A DNA stretch of 47,737 bases from Ramlibacter aurantiacus. Lineage in GTDB: Bacteria; Pseudomonadota; Gammaproteobacteria; Burkholderiales; Burkholderiaceae_C. Location: contig NZ_JAEQNA010000011.1 in the NCBI RefSeq assembly GCF_016722895.1, forward strand, positions 1 to 47,737. The letters are read 5' to 3'. Below the pieces are notes generated by a model, which worked only from the letters and a program-made list of their open reading frames with translations, did no database searches and was not told the origin of the DNA. Of this stretch, positions 34,255 through 41,777 are shown in pieces (position 1 is the stretch's first letter; the number at the start of each line of letters is the position of its first letter). A program made the position numbers and the translations under genes.

Positions 34255-34935
34255 ATGGCCTCGATCCCCAGCCTGACCCGTCCTGAAAGCCTTGCGCAGC
34301 AGGGGTACGCCACGATCCGCCGCGCCATTCGCGACGGCAAAATCCCGCGCCGGCAGTTCTTCTCCGAAACGTCGCTGGCCGAGTCGCTGGGGGTGTCGCG
34401 CACGCCGGTGCGCGAGGCCCTGTTGAACCTGTACCGGGACGGCGTGGTGGAGATCGTGCCCAAGCGCGGGTACCGCCTGGCCGAACTCGACGAGAACGAC
34501 GTCATGGAGATCCGCCTGCTGCGCGTGGCGCTGGAGCAGCTGGTGGTGGCGCGCCTGTGCGAGGTGGCCACGCCGGCGCACATCCGCGAGTTGCGCGCCA
34601 TCCTCAAGGGCAAGGGGCGCAGCCAGGAAGACATGTACACCATCGACGAGGCCTTCCACATCCGGATGGCGGAGCTCGCCGGCCTGCGCCAGATCCGCCG
34701 CGAGCTGCTGAGCGTGCGGGGCAAGATGTACCTGATGGCCAGCGGCACCCGAGTGACCGCGCTGCGCAACGAGACCGTGATGCGCGAGCACGCCGAACTG
34801 CTGGACGCGCTGGAGGCCCACGACTGCGCCCGGGCGAAGCGCCTGATCACCGAGCATGTGGGGAGCTCGATCGATGCGTTCGTGGCGGCGCGGACGCAGC
34901 TGGCGGAGCACGGCCGGCTGGAGCGGATTTCCTAG
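34255..34935 (+). CDS. GntR-family transcriptional regulator, FadR/FCD subfamily
   Basis: 226 aa from ATG at 34255 (MASIPSLTRPESLAQQGYAT). The winged HTH (about 10-75) shows RRAIRDGKIPRRQFFSETSL, AESLGVSRTPVREALLNLYR and VPKRGYRLAEL. The C-terminal FCD domain shows EIRLLRVALEQLVVARLCEV, DEAFHIRMAELAGLRQIRRE and MREHAELLDALEAHDCARAK, containing the Asp/His residues that form the metal-carboxylate pocket in this family. It probably represses the flanking aromatic genes until an acid ligand binds. Its last 89 bp overlap the 3' end of the convergent LigA-like gene. Confidence 0.9.
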   Translation: MASIPSLTRPESLAQQGYATIRRAIRDGKIPRRQFFSETSLAESLGVSRTPVREALLNLYRDGVVEIVPKRGYRLAELDENDVMEIRLLRVALEQLVVARLCEVATPAHIRELRAILKGKGRSQEDMYTIDEAFHIRMAELAGLRQIRRELLSVRGKMYLMASGTRVTALRNETVMREHAELLDALEAHDCARAKRLITEHVGSSIDAFVAARTQLAEHGRLERIS

Positions 34936-35182
34936 CGTCGGCCTGCTCGATGCAGGCGTAGTAGCGCGGGTTGTCCCAGCCGAGCGCCCGCGCGAAGTAC
35001 ATCAACGCCATCGGATGGGCCTGCGCGAGCCAGAGCGTGGCCAGGTCCTCGCTGCGCACCGCTGCGCGCAGGTGATCGTCCAGCATCGACGAATCGAGCA
35101 CGGCGTCGCGGTCGGCCGCGAACTCCGCCTTGCGGTGGCCGCGCGTGACGTCGACCAGGAACTGCGTCAGGACCGCGTTCAC
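34847..35182 (-). CDS. LigA-like small subunit of a class III extradiol dioxygenase
   Basis: 111 aa from a GTG at 35182 that overlaps the LigB-like stop (GTGA). The core (LTQFLVDVTRGHRKAEFAAD, MLDDHLRAAVRSEDLATLWL, HPMALMYFARALGWDNPRYY) is the all-helical LigA domain that caps the active site of LigB. The last 30 residues (about 82-111, RKSAPAGRAPPAASAPP and on) are Pro/Ala/Arg-rich and lie antisense to the GntR gene; they look like an extension past the domain end. Last gene of the Rieske operon. Confidence 0.83.
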   Translation of the reverse strand: MNAVLTQFLVDVTRGHRKAEFAADRDAVLDSSMLDDHLRAAVRSEDLATLWLAQAHPMALMYFARALGWDNPRYYACIEQADARKSAPAGRAPPAASAPPRTHRSSSPHAR

Positions 35183-35994
35183 GCTTCCTCCCAGAGCAAC
35201 TGGTACACGCCGCTGTCCCAGCCCGGCGCATACGGAATGGCCGTCACCACGTCAGGCCGGCGCGGCTGCGCCGCGGCCGCGGCGACGATCCAGTTGCGGA
35301 TCTCGTGGGTGCCATTGCCGATGGCATCGAGCTGGGCATCCGGGTAGCTGCACGCGCGATCGAGGTCTCCCTCGCGCAGCGCGGCGAGGAAGTCCGCATC
35401 GAACGCCGGGTCGTTGCGCTCCATCTGCGGCTGCCCCACCCGGTGCGAGATGCCGCCGGTGGCCAGCAGCGCGACGCGCCGCCCCAGCACCGAGCGCTGC
35501 AGCAGCGCCGCGAGGGCCTCGCCCAACTGGCGGCAGCGATGCAGCGTCGGCAAGGGCGCAAAGATGCTGTTGATGATCAAGGGCACCACCGCGATATCGG
35601 TGGGCAGTTGCAGCTGCGCCAGCGGCAGCGTGGTGCCGTGGTCCAGGCGCAGTTCGCAGGAGTGCGCGGGATCGAACCCCTGCGCGTAGAGGCCTTGCAC
35701 CAGTTCCCCGGCCAGCGACGGGTCGCCGCGGCGGGCGACAGGCGCCAGGTTGAATTGCGGCTCCGGGAACGCCGGATGGCTCTCGCCGGTGCCGATCACG
35801 AAGGCGGGGGCCATGCGCGGCTGCAGGTTGACGATGTGCTCGCTGGTGAGAACGACCACGGTGTCGATCCGCGCGGCGGCGAAGGCGCGGCCCATGCGCG
35901 CGAAGCCCTCGAGCGTGGTGGCACGGTGCGCGTCCGAAGCGCGCTCCGGCCAGGCCGTCATGTAGGGGAAGTGGACGGTGGCGGCGACCAGCAT
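35179..35994 (-). CDS. LigB-type class III extradiol ring-cleavage dioxygenase, catalytic subunit
   Basis: 271 aa from ATG at 35994; a GTG at 36012 is an alternative start. The LigB fold shows the first iron ligand in AATVHFPYM (H8), the second in VVVLTSEHIVNL, a catalytic His in LATGGISHRVG and a Glu ligand in GNGTHEIRNWIVAAA. Enzymes such as LigAB cleave protocatechuate or related catechols in the meta position with Fe(II). Together with the Rieske oxygenase and SDR encoded ahead of it, it would cleave the catechol made from the primary substrate. The catechol is not known. It starts four bases after the Rieske beta gene. Confidence 0.87.
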   Translation of the reverse strand: MLVAATVHFPYMTAWPERASDAHRATTLEGFARMGRAFAAARIDTVVVLTSEHIVNLQPRMAPAFVIGTGESHPAFPEPQFNLAPVARRGDPSLAGELVQGLYAQGFDPAHSCELRLDHGTTLPLAQLQLPTDIAVVPLIINSIFAPLPTLHRCRQLGEALAALLQRSVLGRRVALLATGGISHRVGQPQMERNDPAFDADFLAALREGDLDRACSYPDAQLDAIGNGTHEIRNWIVAAAAAQPRRPDVVTAIPYAPGWDSGVYQLLWEEA

Positions 35995-35998
35995 GATT

Positions 35999-36502
35999 TC
36001 AGAAGAAGACACTCAAGCCCTGCTTGCCCAGGGCCTGCCGGTCCAGCACCACCAGGCGCTTGCGCAGCTTGAGGCCGCCTTGCTCCTCCACCAGCGTGTC
36101 GGTGCGCTCGCCGCTGAACTGCTGCTCCATGTTCCAGCGGTACTGCAGCAGCAGGAGGTTGCTGCGCGCGCTGACCGTGCCGTGGCCGGTGCGGCCCACC
36201 TCGATGGTCTGCACGAAATATCGAAGGCGCGAGGGCGGCTGCTCCACCCACGACATCTTGCTCTCCAGCTTGGCGACGCGGGCCTTCAGCAGCTCGAGGT
36301 TCTCGTCGTAGTAGCCCAGGCCGTCCTCCACGGGCACCAGGCCGCCCAGCGTGGCATGCGTCACCGGCACGCGGTAGTCGATGGACGGATCGAGCAGTGC
36401 CAGCCATTCGCGGTAGCGCCGGTCCTGCAGCAGCAGGATCTCGCGGCGGTAGAAGCCGTCCACCGCCTGGGCCAGGGCGTTGTCGTTCACGAGCTCGGTC
36501 AT
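35999..36502 (-). CDS. Rieske aromatic-ring-hydroxylating dioxygenase, beta subunit
   Basis: 167 aa, normal for the NTF2-like beta subunits. REILLLQDRRYREWLALLDP, DYRVPVTHATLGG, ESKMSWVEQPPSRLRYFVQT and SNLLLLQYRWNMEQQFSGER match the family. It assembles with the alpha subunit into an a3b3 hexamer and has a structural role. One base separates it from the alpha gene stop. Confidence 0.92.
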   Translation of the reverse strand: MTELVNDNALAQAVDGFYRREILLLQDRRYREWLALLDPSIDYRVPVTHATLGGLVPVEDGLGYYDENLELLKARVAKLESKMSWVEQPPSRLRYFVQTIEVGRTGHGTVSARSNLLLLQYRWNMEQQFSGERTDTLVEEQGGLKLRKRLVVLDRQALGKQGLSVFF

Positions 36503-36503
36503 G

Positions 36504-37847
36504 TCACGCCTCCTTGTCGGTCATCAGGCGCGCGTAGTGCCGGTAGAAGGCACGCTGGTTGGCCTCGGTCATCAGGATGTCGCTGCAGCTGCCCGGAAAG
36601 GGCGGGCCGTAGAGTTGCGAGGTGGGAGCCTCGCGCCCCAGGCCCATCTGGTAGTTGAAGCGCCCCTGCCGGCCGACGTGGCCGCGCAGCGCATCCTGCA
36701 CGCTCTGCCAGATGTCGCCATCGTCCTGCTCGAAGATGCCACCCGGGCCGAAAGCCAGCGAATATTGCTTGCGCACGGCGGCCTTCAGTTCCGCCGGCAT
36801 GGCCTTGTCCACGATGCACCATGAATACACCTCGATCTTGTCCACGCCGCGCGGATGCCAGACGCGGAACGAGCGGAAGCGGGCCGAATCCAGGAAGGAG
36901 AAGTTGGGGAAGAGCGTGCCCACCCCGATGGGCGTGAAGGCCGAGGCGGCCTCGCCGTAACGCGCCACCAGCTGCGCGCGCATGTCGGCCATGAAGTCCT
37001 CGTAGCCGGTCTGCACCGCCTTGCCCTGCTGGGCGCCGCCGCGCTCGCTGCCGATAGAGTGGCCGTTGCCGGTCTGGATGCAATAGCCGTTGTTGGTGAG
37101 CGGACTGCGGTAGCCCATCTCGACGCCCGCGCCGTGGGTGGAGGGCACGTGGTAGTGGTCGCCCGCGAAATTCTCCGAAGGGATCTTCCAGTTGACGTCG
37201 ATGGTCCACTTGTGCACCCCGCCGATCGCCTCGGTGCCGCCTTCCATGCGCGTGAGCATCAGGTCCAGGTAGAACGTCATGTCCCCCAGGTAGTCGCGCA
37301 GCGGGGGCGCAGCGGGGTCCCAGCAGGCGAAGATCATGCCGCCGATGGTGTCCACGTGCGGCACCTCGCGCAACCCCAGCAGCGAGCGGTCGAACCCCTC
37401 GCCGTAGACCGAGGACTGGCGCGGCACCGAGATCAGCTGGCCCTCGGTGCTGAAGGTCCAGGAGTGGTAGGGGCAGCGGAAGGTCTTGGTCACGCCCTTG
37501 TCGGCGCGGCAGACCTTGGCGCCGCGGTGGCTGCAGCTGTTCAGGAACGCGCGCAGCCGGCCCGCCAGGTCGCGCACCACGATCACCGGGTCCTCGCCCA
37601 TGGTGGTGGTGATGAAGGCGCCGTTGCCCTGCAGCTCACTCTCGTGCCCCACGTACAGCCAGCACCTGGCGAAGATGCGCTCCTGCTCGAGTCGGTAGAC
37701 GGAGTCCTCCACGAACAGGCGCCGGTCCACGGCGCAGCCGTCGGGTGCCACCAGGTCGCCCGCCCTGAACGGGCCGATCCTGGCTTCCTGCGGCACCGCC
37801 GGCGGGATCATCCCGTGGGCGTCTTGCGTCGTCTCTCGGTCGTGCAT
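36504..37847 (-). CDS. Rieske aromatic-ring-hydroxylating dioxygenase, alpha subunit
   Basis: 447 aa, the family length. Rieske 2Fe-2S ligands C105 and H107 (NSCSHRGAKVC) and C125 and H128 (FRCPYHSWTFS) are intact. The mononuclear iron site is ENFAGDHYHVPSTHG with D230 as bridging Asp and H233 and H238 as ligands; a further Asp in the C-terminal part (EQDDGDIWQSVQDAL) is expected to complete it. It would add O2 across an aromatic ring to give a cis-dihydrodiol. Substrate cannot be read from sequence; overall it resembles the biphenyl/benzene/phthalate-like large group. No ferredoxin or reductase gene lies in this operon. Confidence 0.94.
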   Translation of the reverse strand: MHDRETTQDAHGMIPPAVPQEARIGPFRAGDLVAPDGCAVDRRLFVEDSVYRLEQERIFARCWLYVGHESELQGNGAFITTTMGEDPVIVVRDLAGRLRAFLNSCSHRGAKVCRADKGVTKTFRCPYHSWTFSTEGQLISVPRQSSVYGEGFDRSLLGLREVPHVDTIGGMIFACWDPAAPPLRDYLGDMTFYLDLMLTRMEGGTEAIGGVHKWTIDVNWKIPSENFAGDHYHVPSTHGAGVEMGYRSPLTNNGYCIQTGNGHSIGSERGGAQQGKAVQTGYEDFMADMRAQLVARYGEAASAFTPIGVGTLFPNFSFLDSARFRSFRVWHPRGVDKIEVYSWCIVDKAMPAELKAAVRKQYSLAFGPGGIFEQDDGDIWQSVQDALRGHVGRQGRFNYQMGLGREAPTSQLYGPPFPGSCSDILMTEANQRAFYRHYARLMTDKEA

Positions 37848-37856
37848 CTTGGTTCC

Positions 37857-38621
37857 TCAGCTCTTGCGCGGGCCGCGCACCGAAGCGCCCCCATCGAGTG
37901 TCATCACCGTGCCGGTGGCCGTGCGCGCGCAGGCATCGGAGGCCAGGAAGACGTAGGCGCCGGCATAGTCCTCGGGCGTGCCGATCGCCTGCAGGGGCAG
38001 GTCGGCCGCCGCCGGCGCCACCGGGTTGGCTTGCTGCCCCAGTGCCTGCAGCCCACGCAGGCCGGTGGGCACGTAGCCCGGTGCCACCGCGTTGACCCGG
38101 ATGTCCGGCGCCAGCTCGAAGGCCAGCTGCTTGGTCAGCCCGTTCACCGCATGCTTGGCCGCCACGTACAGGGGCCCGCCAAAACCCGCGTGGCTGCCCG
38201 AGACGGAGCTGGTGAAGATGATGCAGCCGCGCTAGCGCGCCAGCGCTGGCGCAGCCGCGAGCGCGCCCAGCAGGTAACCCTTGACGTTCACGCCGAACAG
38301 CTCGTCGAAGCCGGCCGCCAGTTCGGCCGGCGTGAACTCGCGCAACGCGCGCCGGTTGTCGTAGATGCCGGCATTGGCCACCAGGATGTCCAGCCGGCCG
38401 AACCGGGAAAGCGCCAATTCGACGGCGCGCTGGTTGTCGTCCGCGCAGCGCACGTCGCCGGCGATGAAGGCCCATCCGCCGTGGCCTTCGAGCCGCGCCT
38501 CGCCGCGGTCGAAGCACACCACCTGCGCTCCCTCGGCCAGGAAGCGCTGCGCCACGGCGTGCCCGATGCCGCTTGCCGCGCCCGTGACGAGCGCAACCTT
38601 TCCTTCCAGCTGTCGTGCCAT
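37857..38621 (-). pseudogene. SDR cis-dihydrodiol dehydrogenase gene interrupted by in-frame TAG
   Basis: Read through, the frame gives a complete 254-residue SDR: KVALVTGAASGIGHAVAQRF near the start, LDILVANAGIYDNRRALREF, the active-site SSVSGSHAGFGGPLYVAAKH with Tyr and Lys, and GTVMTLDGGASVRGP at the end. Codon 130 (38232-38234, between ALAR and RGCIIFTSS) is TAG, cutting the protein before the catalytic Ser, Tyr and Lys. The frame is unchanged across it, so this is a single substitution. It would oxidise the dihydrodiol made by the Rieske enzyme to a catechol. It could be a recent null allele, a sequencing error or suppressed. First gene of the operon. Confidence 0.85.
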
Positions 38622-38639
38622 GGACGTTCTCTTGCGGGT

Positions 38640-38665
38640 TAGTATTCTACGGTAGTATGCTACGC
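38640..38665. promoter_or_regulatory. Shared regulatory element, copy 2
   Basis: TAGTATTCTACGGTAGTATG followed by CTACGC lies 18 bp before the start of the SDR/Rieske operon on the minus strand and 32 bp before the first possible start on the plus strand. Two direct TAGTAT units are 13 bp apart. It matches the minus-strand copy at 33397-33422 at 24 of 26 positions. The position right at the start of the operon fits a repressor site overlapping a promoter (TAGAAT on the minus strand could be its -10). Confidence 0.75.
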
Positions 38666-38697
38666 CATCGATTCCCTGGCCGTGAAGGAAATCCCGG

Positions 38698-38808
38698 ATG
38701 AACAAGCCCTTTCTCCTCCTGCCGCCCCGTGCGGCCGGGCCCGCCACTGCCGCCGAGGGCGTGTCCCTGCGTATCGACATGGCCCACATGAGCAAGCCGC
38801 TGCGATGA
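38698..38808 (+). CDS. Possible 36-aa leader ORF before the cupin gene
   Basis: An ATG at 38698 opens a 36-codon frame (starting MNKPFLLLPPRAAGPATAAE, ending MAHMSKPLR) whose TGA overlaps the cupin ATG (ATGA). GAAGGAAA lies about 10 bases upstream. The overlap would couple translation of the two. No family is recognised; it might be a leader, or a remnant of a larger gene. Confidence 0.35.
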   Translation: MNKPFLLLPPRAAGPATAAEGVSLRIDMAHMSKPLR

Positions 38809-39221
38809 GCGATTTCAAGGTGCAGCGGCTGCGGCCCGAGGACATCATCTCCTACGGACCCATGAGCAACCTGGCGGTCCTGATCGGCGACGAGCAGGGA
38901 GGCACGCCGATCCGCGCCGCCCTGCAGACGTGCCAGCCCGGCTACGAGGTGCCGGTGCACCACCATCCCTACATCGAGTACCTGATCGTGATGGAGGGCT
39001 CGGCGGAATTCGTCATCGAGCGCGGCGACGGCGGCGTGGACAAGGTGGAATTGCACAAGGGCGACTCGGTGGAGCTGGGCGCGAACGTGTGGCATTCCTT
39101 CAGCACCAGCCGAACCGAAGTGACGCAGCTGCTGGGAATCCACCTGGCCCGCAAGCGGATCGTGAACTACCGCGAAGGGGTGAAGACCGACGAGCGCGGC
39201 TTCCGGCTGCCGGCGCAATGA
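38805..39221 (+). CDS. Cupin-fold protein
   Basis: 138 aa, one cupin_2 domain. Motif 1 is GYEVPVHHHPYIEYLIVMEG, with metal-type residues H52, H54 and E58; motif 2 is DSVELGANVWHSFS with H97. All four canonical metal ligands are therefore present, so it may be a metal enzyme such as an isomerase or dioxygenase of the pathway, or a ligand-binding protein. Its TGA overlaps the ATG of the alpha/beta hydrolase. It is divergent from the Rieske operon across the copy-2 element. Confidence 0.85.
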   Translation: MSDFKVQRLRPEDIISYGPMSNLAVLIGDEQGGTPIRAALQTCQPGYEVPVHHHPYIEYLIVMEGSAEFVIERGDGGVDKVELHKGDSVELGANVWHSFSTSRTEVTQLLGIHLARKRIVNYREGVKTDERGFRLPAQ

Positions 39222-40108
39222 CGATGAAGATGACGATGAAGATGGAACTCTCCGATCCGCCCACCGAAGAAGAGGTGAGCCGGATCAACCTGGCCTATCT
39301 GCCCCGCTTCACCGTCCCCAACATGGACGAGTACCTGGCGCGCTCCGCCCAGCGCAGCGCCGACGTGCGGGCCGCGCTGCGCTGCTCGCTCGACGTTCCC
39401 TACGGCGCAAGCCCGCGCGAGCGCCTGGACATCTTTCCGGCCGACAAGCCAGGCGCTCCGGTCCACGTGTTCATCCACGGCGGCTATTGGCGTGCCCTCG
39501 ACAAGTCCGTCTACAGCCTGGTCGCCGGCCCGCTGGTCGCGGCCGGCGCCACGGCGGTGATCCTGGAATACGACTTGTGTCCGTCGGTGCGCCTCACCGA
39601 CATCGTGGCGCAGGCGCGCCGTGCCCTTGCGTGGATCCACGGCCACATCGCCGCCCACCACGGTGACCCGGCGCGCATCTTCGTCTCCGGCCACTCGGCC
39701 GGCGGCCATCTCACCGGCATGCTCGCGGCGACCGACTGGTCCCGGGACTGGGGGCTGCCCAACGACCTGATCAAGGCCACCGCGCCCCTCAGCGGCCTGT
39801 TCGACGTGGAGCCACACCGCCACTCGCTGCTGCAGGCCGACTTGCGCCTCACGGCCGAAGAGGCCAGGCAGGTGAGCCCCATGTACCACCCGCCCGTGGC
39901 CAGGGGCCCGGCGCTGGTCGCCGTGGGCGAAGCGGAGTCGGACCTGTTCCACTGGCAGTCGCTCCAGTACGCGGCCCACCTGCGGCTGCACGGCGTCAAG
40001 GCGCAGTACGTGTCGGTGCCCGGAGCCAACCACTTCGACATGACCGAGCACCTCGCCGACCCGCGGCATCCCCTCACCCGCGCGCTGATCGCGCAGATGG
40101 GGCTGTAG
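39218..40108 (+). CDS. Alpha/beta hydrolase (kynurenine formamidase / esterase-like)
   Basis: 296 aa. The oxyanion motif HGGYW (87-91), nucleophile elbow FVSGHSAGGHLTGM (S160) and C-terminal His in VPGANHFDMTEHL mark a carboxylesterase/kynurenine-formamidase-like enzyme. It may release an aromatic acid or hydrolyse a formyl or acyl group of the substrate. The gene begins with a 12-base unit ATGACGATGAAG repeated twice (MTMKMTMKMEL), so several start codons are in frame. The first ATG overlaps the cupin stop. Confidence 0.88.
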   Translation: MTMKMTMKMELSDPPTEEEVSRINLAYLPRFTVPNMDEYLARSAQRSADVRAALRCSLDVPYGASPRERLDIFPADKPGAPVHVFIHGGYWRALDKSVYSLVAGPLVAAGATAVILEYDLCPSVRLTDIVAQARRALAWIHGHIAAHHGDPARIFVSGHSAGGHLTGMLAATDWSRDWGLPNDLIKATAPLSGLFDVEPHRHSLLQADLRLTAEEARQVSPMYHPPVARGPALVAVGEAESDLFHWQSLQYAAHLRLHGVKAQYVSVPGANHFDMTEHLADPRHPLTRALIAQMGL

Positions 40109-40166
40109 GCCACCCATGAGCGTCGCGCCGCATCATCTCCCGGTGGCGACCTCGAGGTTTGTTGCA

Positions 40167-40195
40167 TTGACAGGGCATTTGCCGGGTCCTACCCT
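40167..40195 (+). promoter_or_regulatory. Candidate sigma70 promoter for the second TRAP operon
   Basis: A perfect -35 hexamer TTGACA (40167-40172) is followed after 17 bp by a weak -10, TACCCT (40190-40195). It lies in the 159-bp gap before the binding-protein gene, 73 bp from its GTG start. The spacing is ideal but the -10 matches only three of six positions. Confidence 0.35.
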
Positions 40196-40267
40196 GGCTC
40201 TTTGCCCCGTGCCTCGTGCGCCGTCACGTTCGTTTTCCTTCCCCCAGCTGTTTGCCAAGGAGTCGTT

Positions 40268-41263
40268 GTGAAGAACCGTAGAACCGTTTTGGCGCGCCTT
40301 CTCGTCGCCGCCACCATTGCCATGGGTGGCGGCGCCGCCTGGTCGCAGAACCTCACCATGCGGATCTCGCATGCGGCAGCGGAAACCGACTGGCTGCACA
40401 AGTCGATGGTGATGTTCAAGGAGAAGGTGGAAGCCGCGCTTCCCGGGCAGGTCTCGGTGCAGGTGCATGGTGCCAGCTCGCTCTTCCGGCAGGGCACCGA
40501 GGTGCCGGCCATCCAGCGCGGCAACCTGGAAATGAACACCATGACGACCTTCGAGGTCGAGCAGCAGATGCCCGAGTACGGCATCTTCAGCGCCGGCTAC
40601 GTGTTCCGCGACTGGGACCACGTCACCAAGGTGATGCGCGGCCCGATCGGCAAGGAGTACTTCGACGCGGTGGCCCAGAAGATGGGAATCCAGATCATCG
40701 AGGTGACCTACCTGGGCACGCGCCAGGTCAACCTGCGCCAGGCGCGCGACGTGAAGGCGCCGTCCGATCTGGCGGGCGTGAAGCTGCGCATGCCGGGCGG
40801 GCCGGGCTGGCTGGCGCTGGGCAGGGGGCTGGGCGTGAGCCCCACGCCCATGGCCATGCCCGAGGTCTACCTGGCCATCAAGACCGGCGCGGTCGACGGC
40901 CAGGAGAACCCGATGTCGCTGACCAAGAACAACAACCTGCACGAGGTCACGCAGCAGATCGTGCTGACCTCGCACCTGGTGCAGCCTGTGTTCTACGCGG
41001 TGGCCAAGCCGTTCTGGGACAAGTTGAGCCCGGCCCAGCAGGCCGCCATGCGCAAGGCGGCGAGCGAATCGGCGAAGTTCAACGACGAGAGCCGCCTGGC
41101 CGAGGAAAAGCAGCTGGCCGACTTCTTCACCAAGGCCGGCCTGAAAGTGACCACGCCCGACGTGGCGGCCTTCCGCAACTCGGTCGAAAAGCAGTACCAG
41201 GAGTCCGGCCTGGCCGCCAAGTGGGTGCCTGGCCTGCGCGAGAAGATCCAGGCCGTCCGTTGA
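40268..41263 (+). CDS. TRAP transporter substrate-binding protein (DctP family)
   Basis: 331 aa from a GTG start with AAGGAG seven bases upstream. The N-terminus (VKNRRTVLARLLVAATIAMG) is a signal peptide ending near WSQ. The mature part follows DctP closely: TMRISHAAAETDWLHKSMVM, SLFRQGTEVPAIQRGNLEMN, the hinge Arg in DLAGVKLRMPGG that salt-bridges a carboxylate ligand, and AIKTGAVDGQENPMSLTKNN. It is therefore more canonical than the binding protein at 6734. First gene of a complete TRAP set next to the Rieske locus. Confidence 0.94.
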   Translation: MKNRRTVLARLLVAATIAMGGGAAWSQNLTMRISHAAAETDWLHKSMVMFKEKVEAALPGQVSVQVHGASSLFRQGTEVPAIQRGNLEMNTMTTFEVEQQMPEYGIFSAGYVFRDWDHVTKVMRGPIGKEYFDAVAQKMGIQIIEVTYLGTRQVNLRQARDVKAPSDLAGVKLRMPGGPGWLALGRGLGVSPTPMAMPEVYLAIKTGAVDGQENPMSLTKNNNLHEVTQQIVLTSHLVQPVFYAVAKPFWDKLSPAQQAAMRKAASESAKFNDESRLAEEKQLADFFTKAGLKVTTPDVAAFRNSVEKQYQESGLAAKWVPGLREKIQAVR

Positions 41264-41281
41264 ACGGCAGGTCGCGGCCCG

Positions 41282-41776
41282 GTGCGCTTCCTGCTTGAGG
41301 CGCTGGCGCGCGTGCGCGCGCTGGCCCAGTTCATCACGACCCTGCTGTTCGCGGGGATCTTCGCGGTCTTCCTCTTCGCGGTCTTCATGCGTTACGCCAT
41401 GAATCAGCCGCTCGCGTGGGCCGACGAACTGAACATCATCCTGCTGCTGTGGGTGATGTTCATTGCCGGCGCCCTGGTGCTGCGCGACGACGAGCACGTG
41501 GCCTTCGACATCGCCTGGAACGCGGCGCCGCCGCGACTGCGGCGGGCGATGGGCATCGTCGGCGCGCTGGCCTTCGGCGGGCTGTTCCTGGTGGCCCTGC
41601 CCGGGACCTGGAGCTACATCATGTTCCTGTGGCGCGAGCGCACCACGGTCCTCGAATGGCGGCTCGACCTGGTGTATTCGTGCTACCTGGTGTTCTTCGT
41701 GGCGGTCATCGTGCGCTTCGCCGCGGCCTTGCTGAAGCTGCTGGGGCCGCATTGGCGCAGGCAGGTGGGCGATTGA
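41282..41776 (+). CDS. TRAP transporter small permease (DctQ family)
   Basis: 164 aa from a GTG at 41282. Four membrane helices (about 15-35, 50-65, 85-105, 125-148) and the DctQ motif FMRYAMNQPLAWADELNIIL are seen, followed by DEHVAFDIAWNAAPPRLRRA between helices 2 and 3. It pairs with the large subunit that starts one base after its stop. Confidence 0.9.
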   Translation: MRFLLEALARVRALAQFITTLLFAGIFAVFLFAVFMRYAMNQPLAWADELNIILLLWVMFIAGALVLRDDEHVAFDIAWNAAPPRLRRAMGIVGALAFGGLFLVALPGTWSYIMFLWRERTTVLEWRLDLVYSCYLVFFVAVIVRFAAALLKLLGPHWRRQVGD

Positions 41777-41777
41777 G

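Noticed and set aside
37636..38517. 293-codon minus-strand frame crossing the stop codon in the SDR gene
   Set aside because: It is in a different frame from the SDR, is Arg/Gly-rich and would not restore the SDR sequence.
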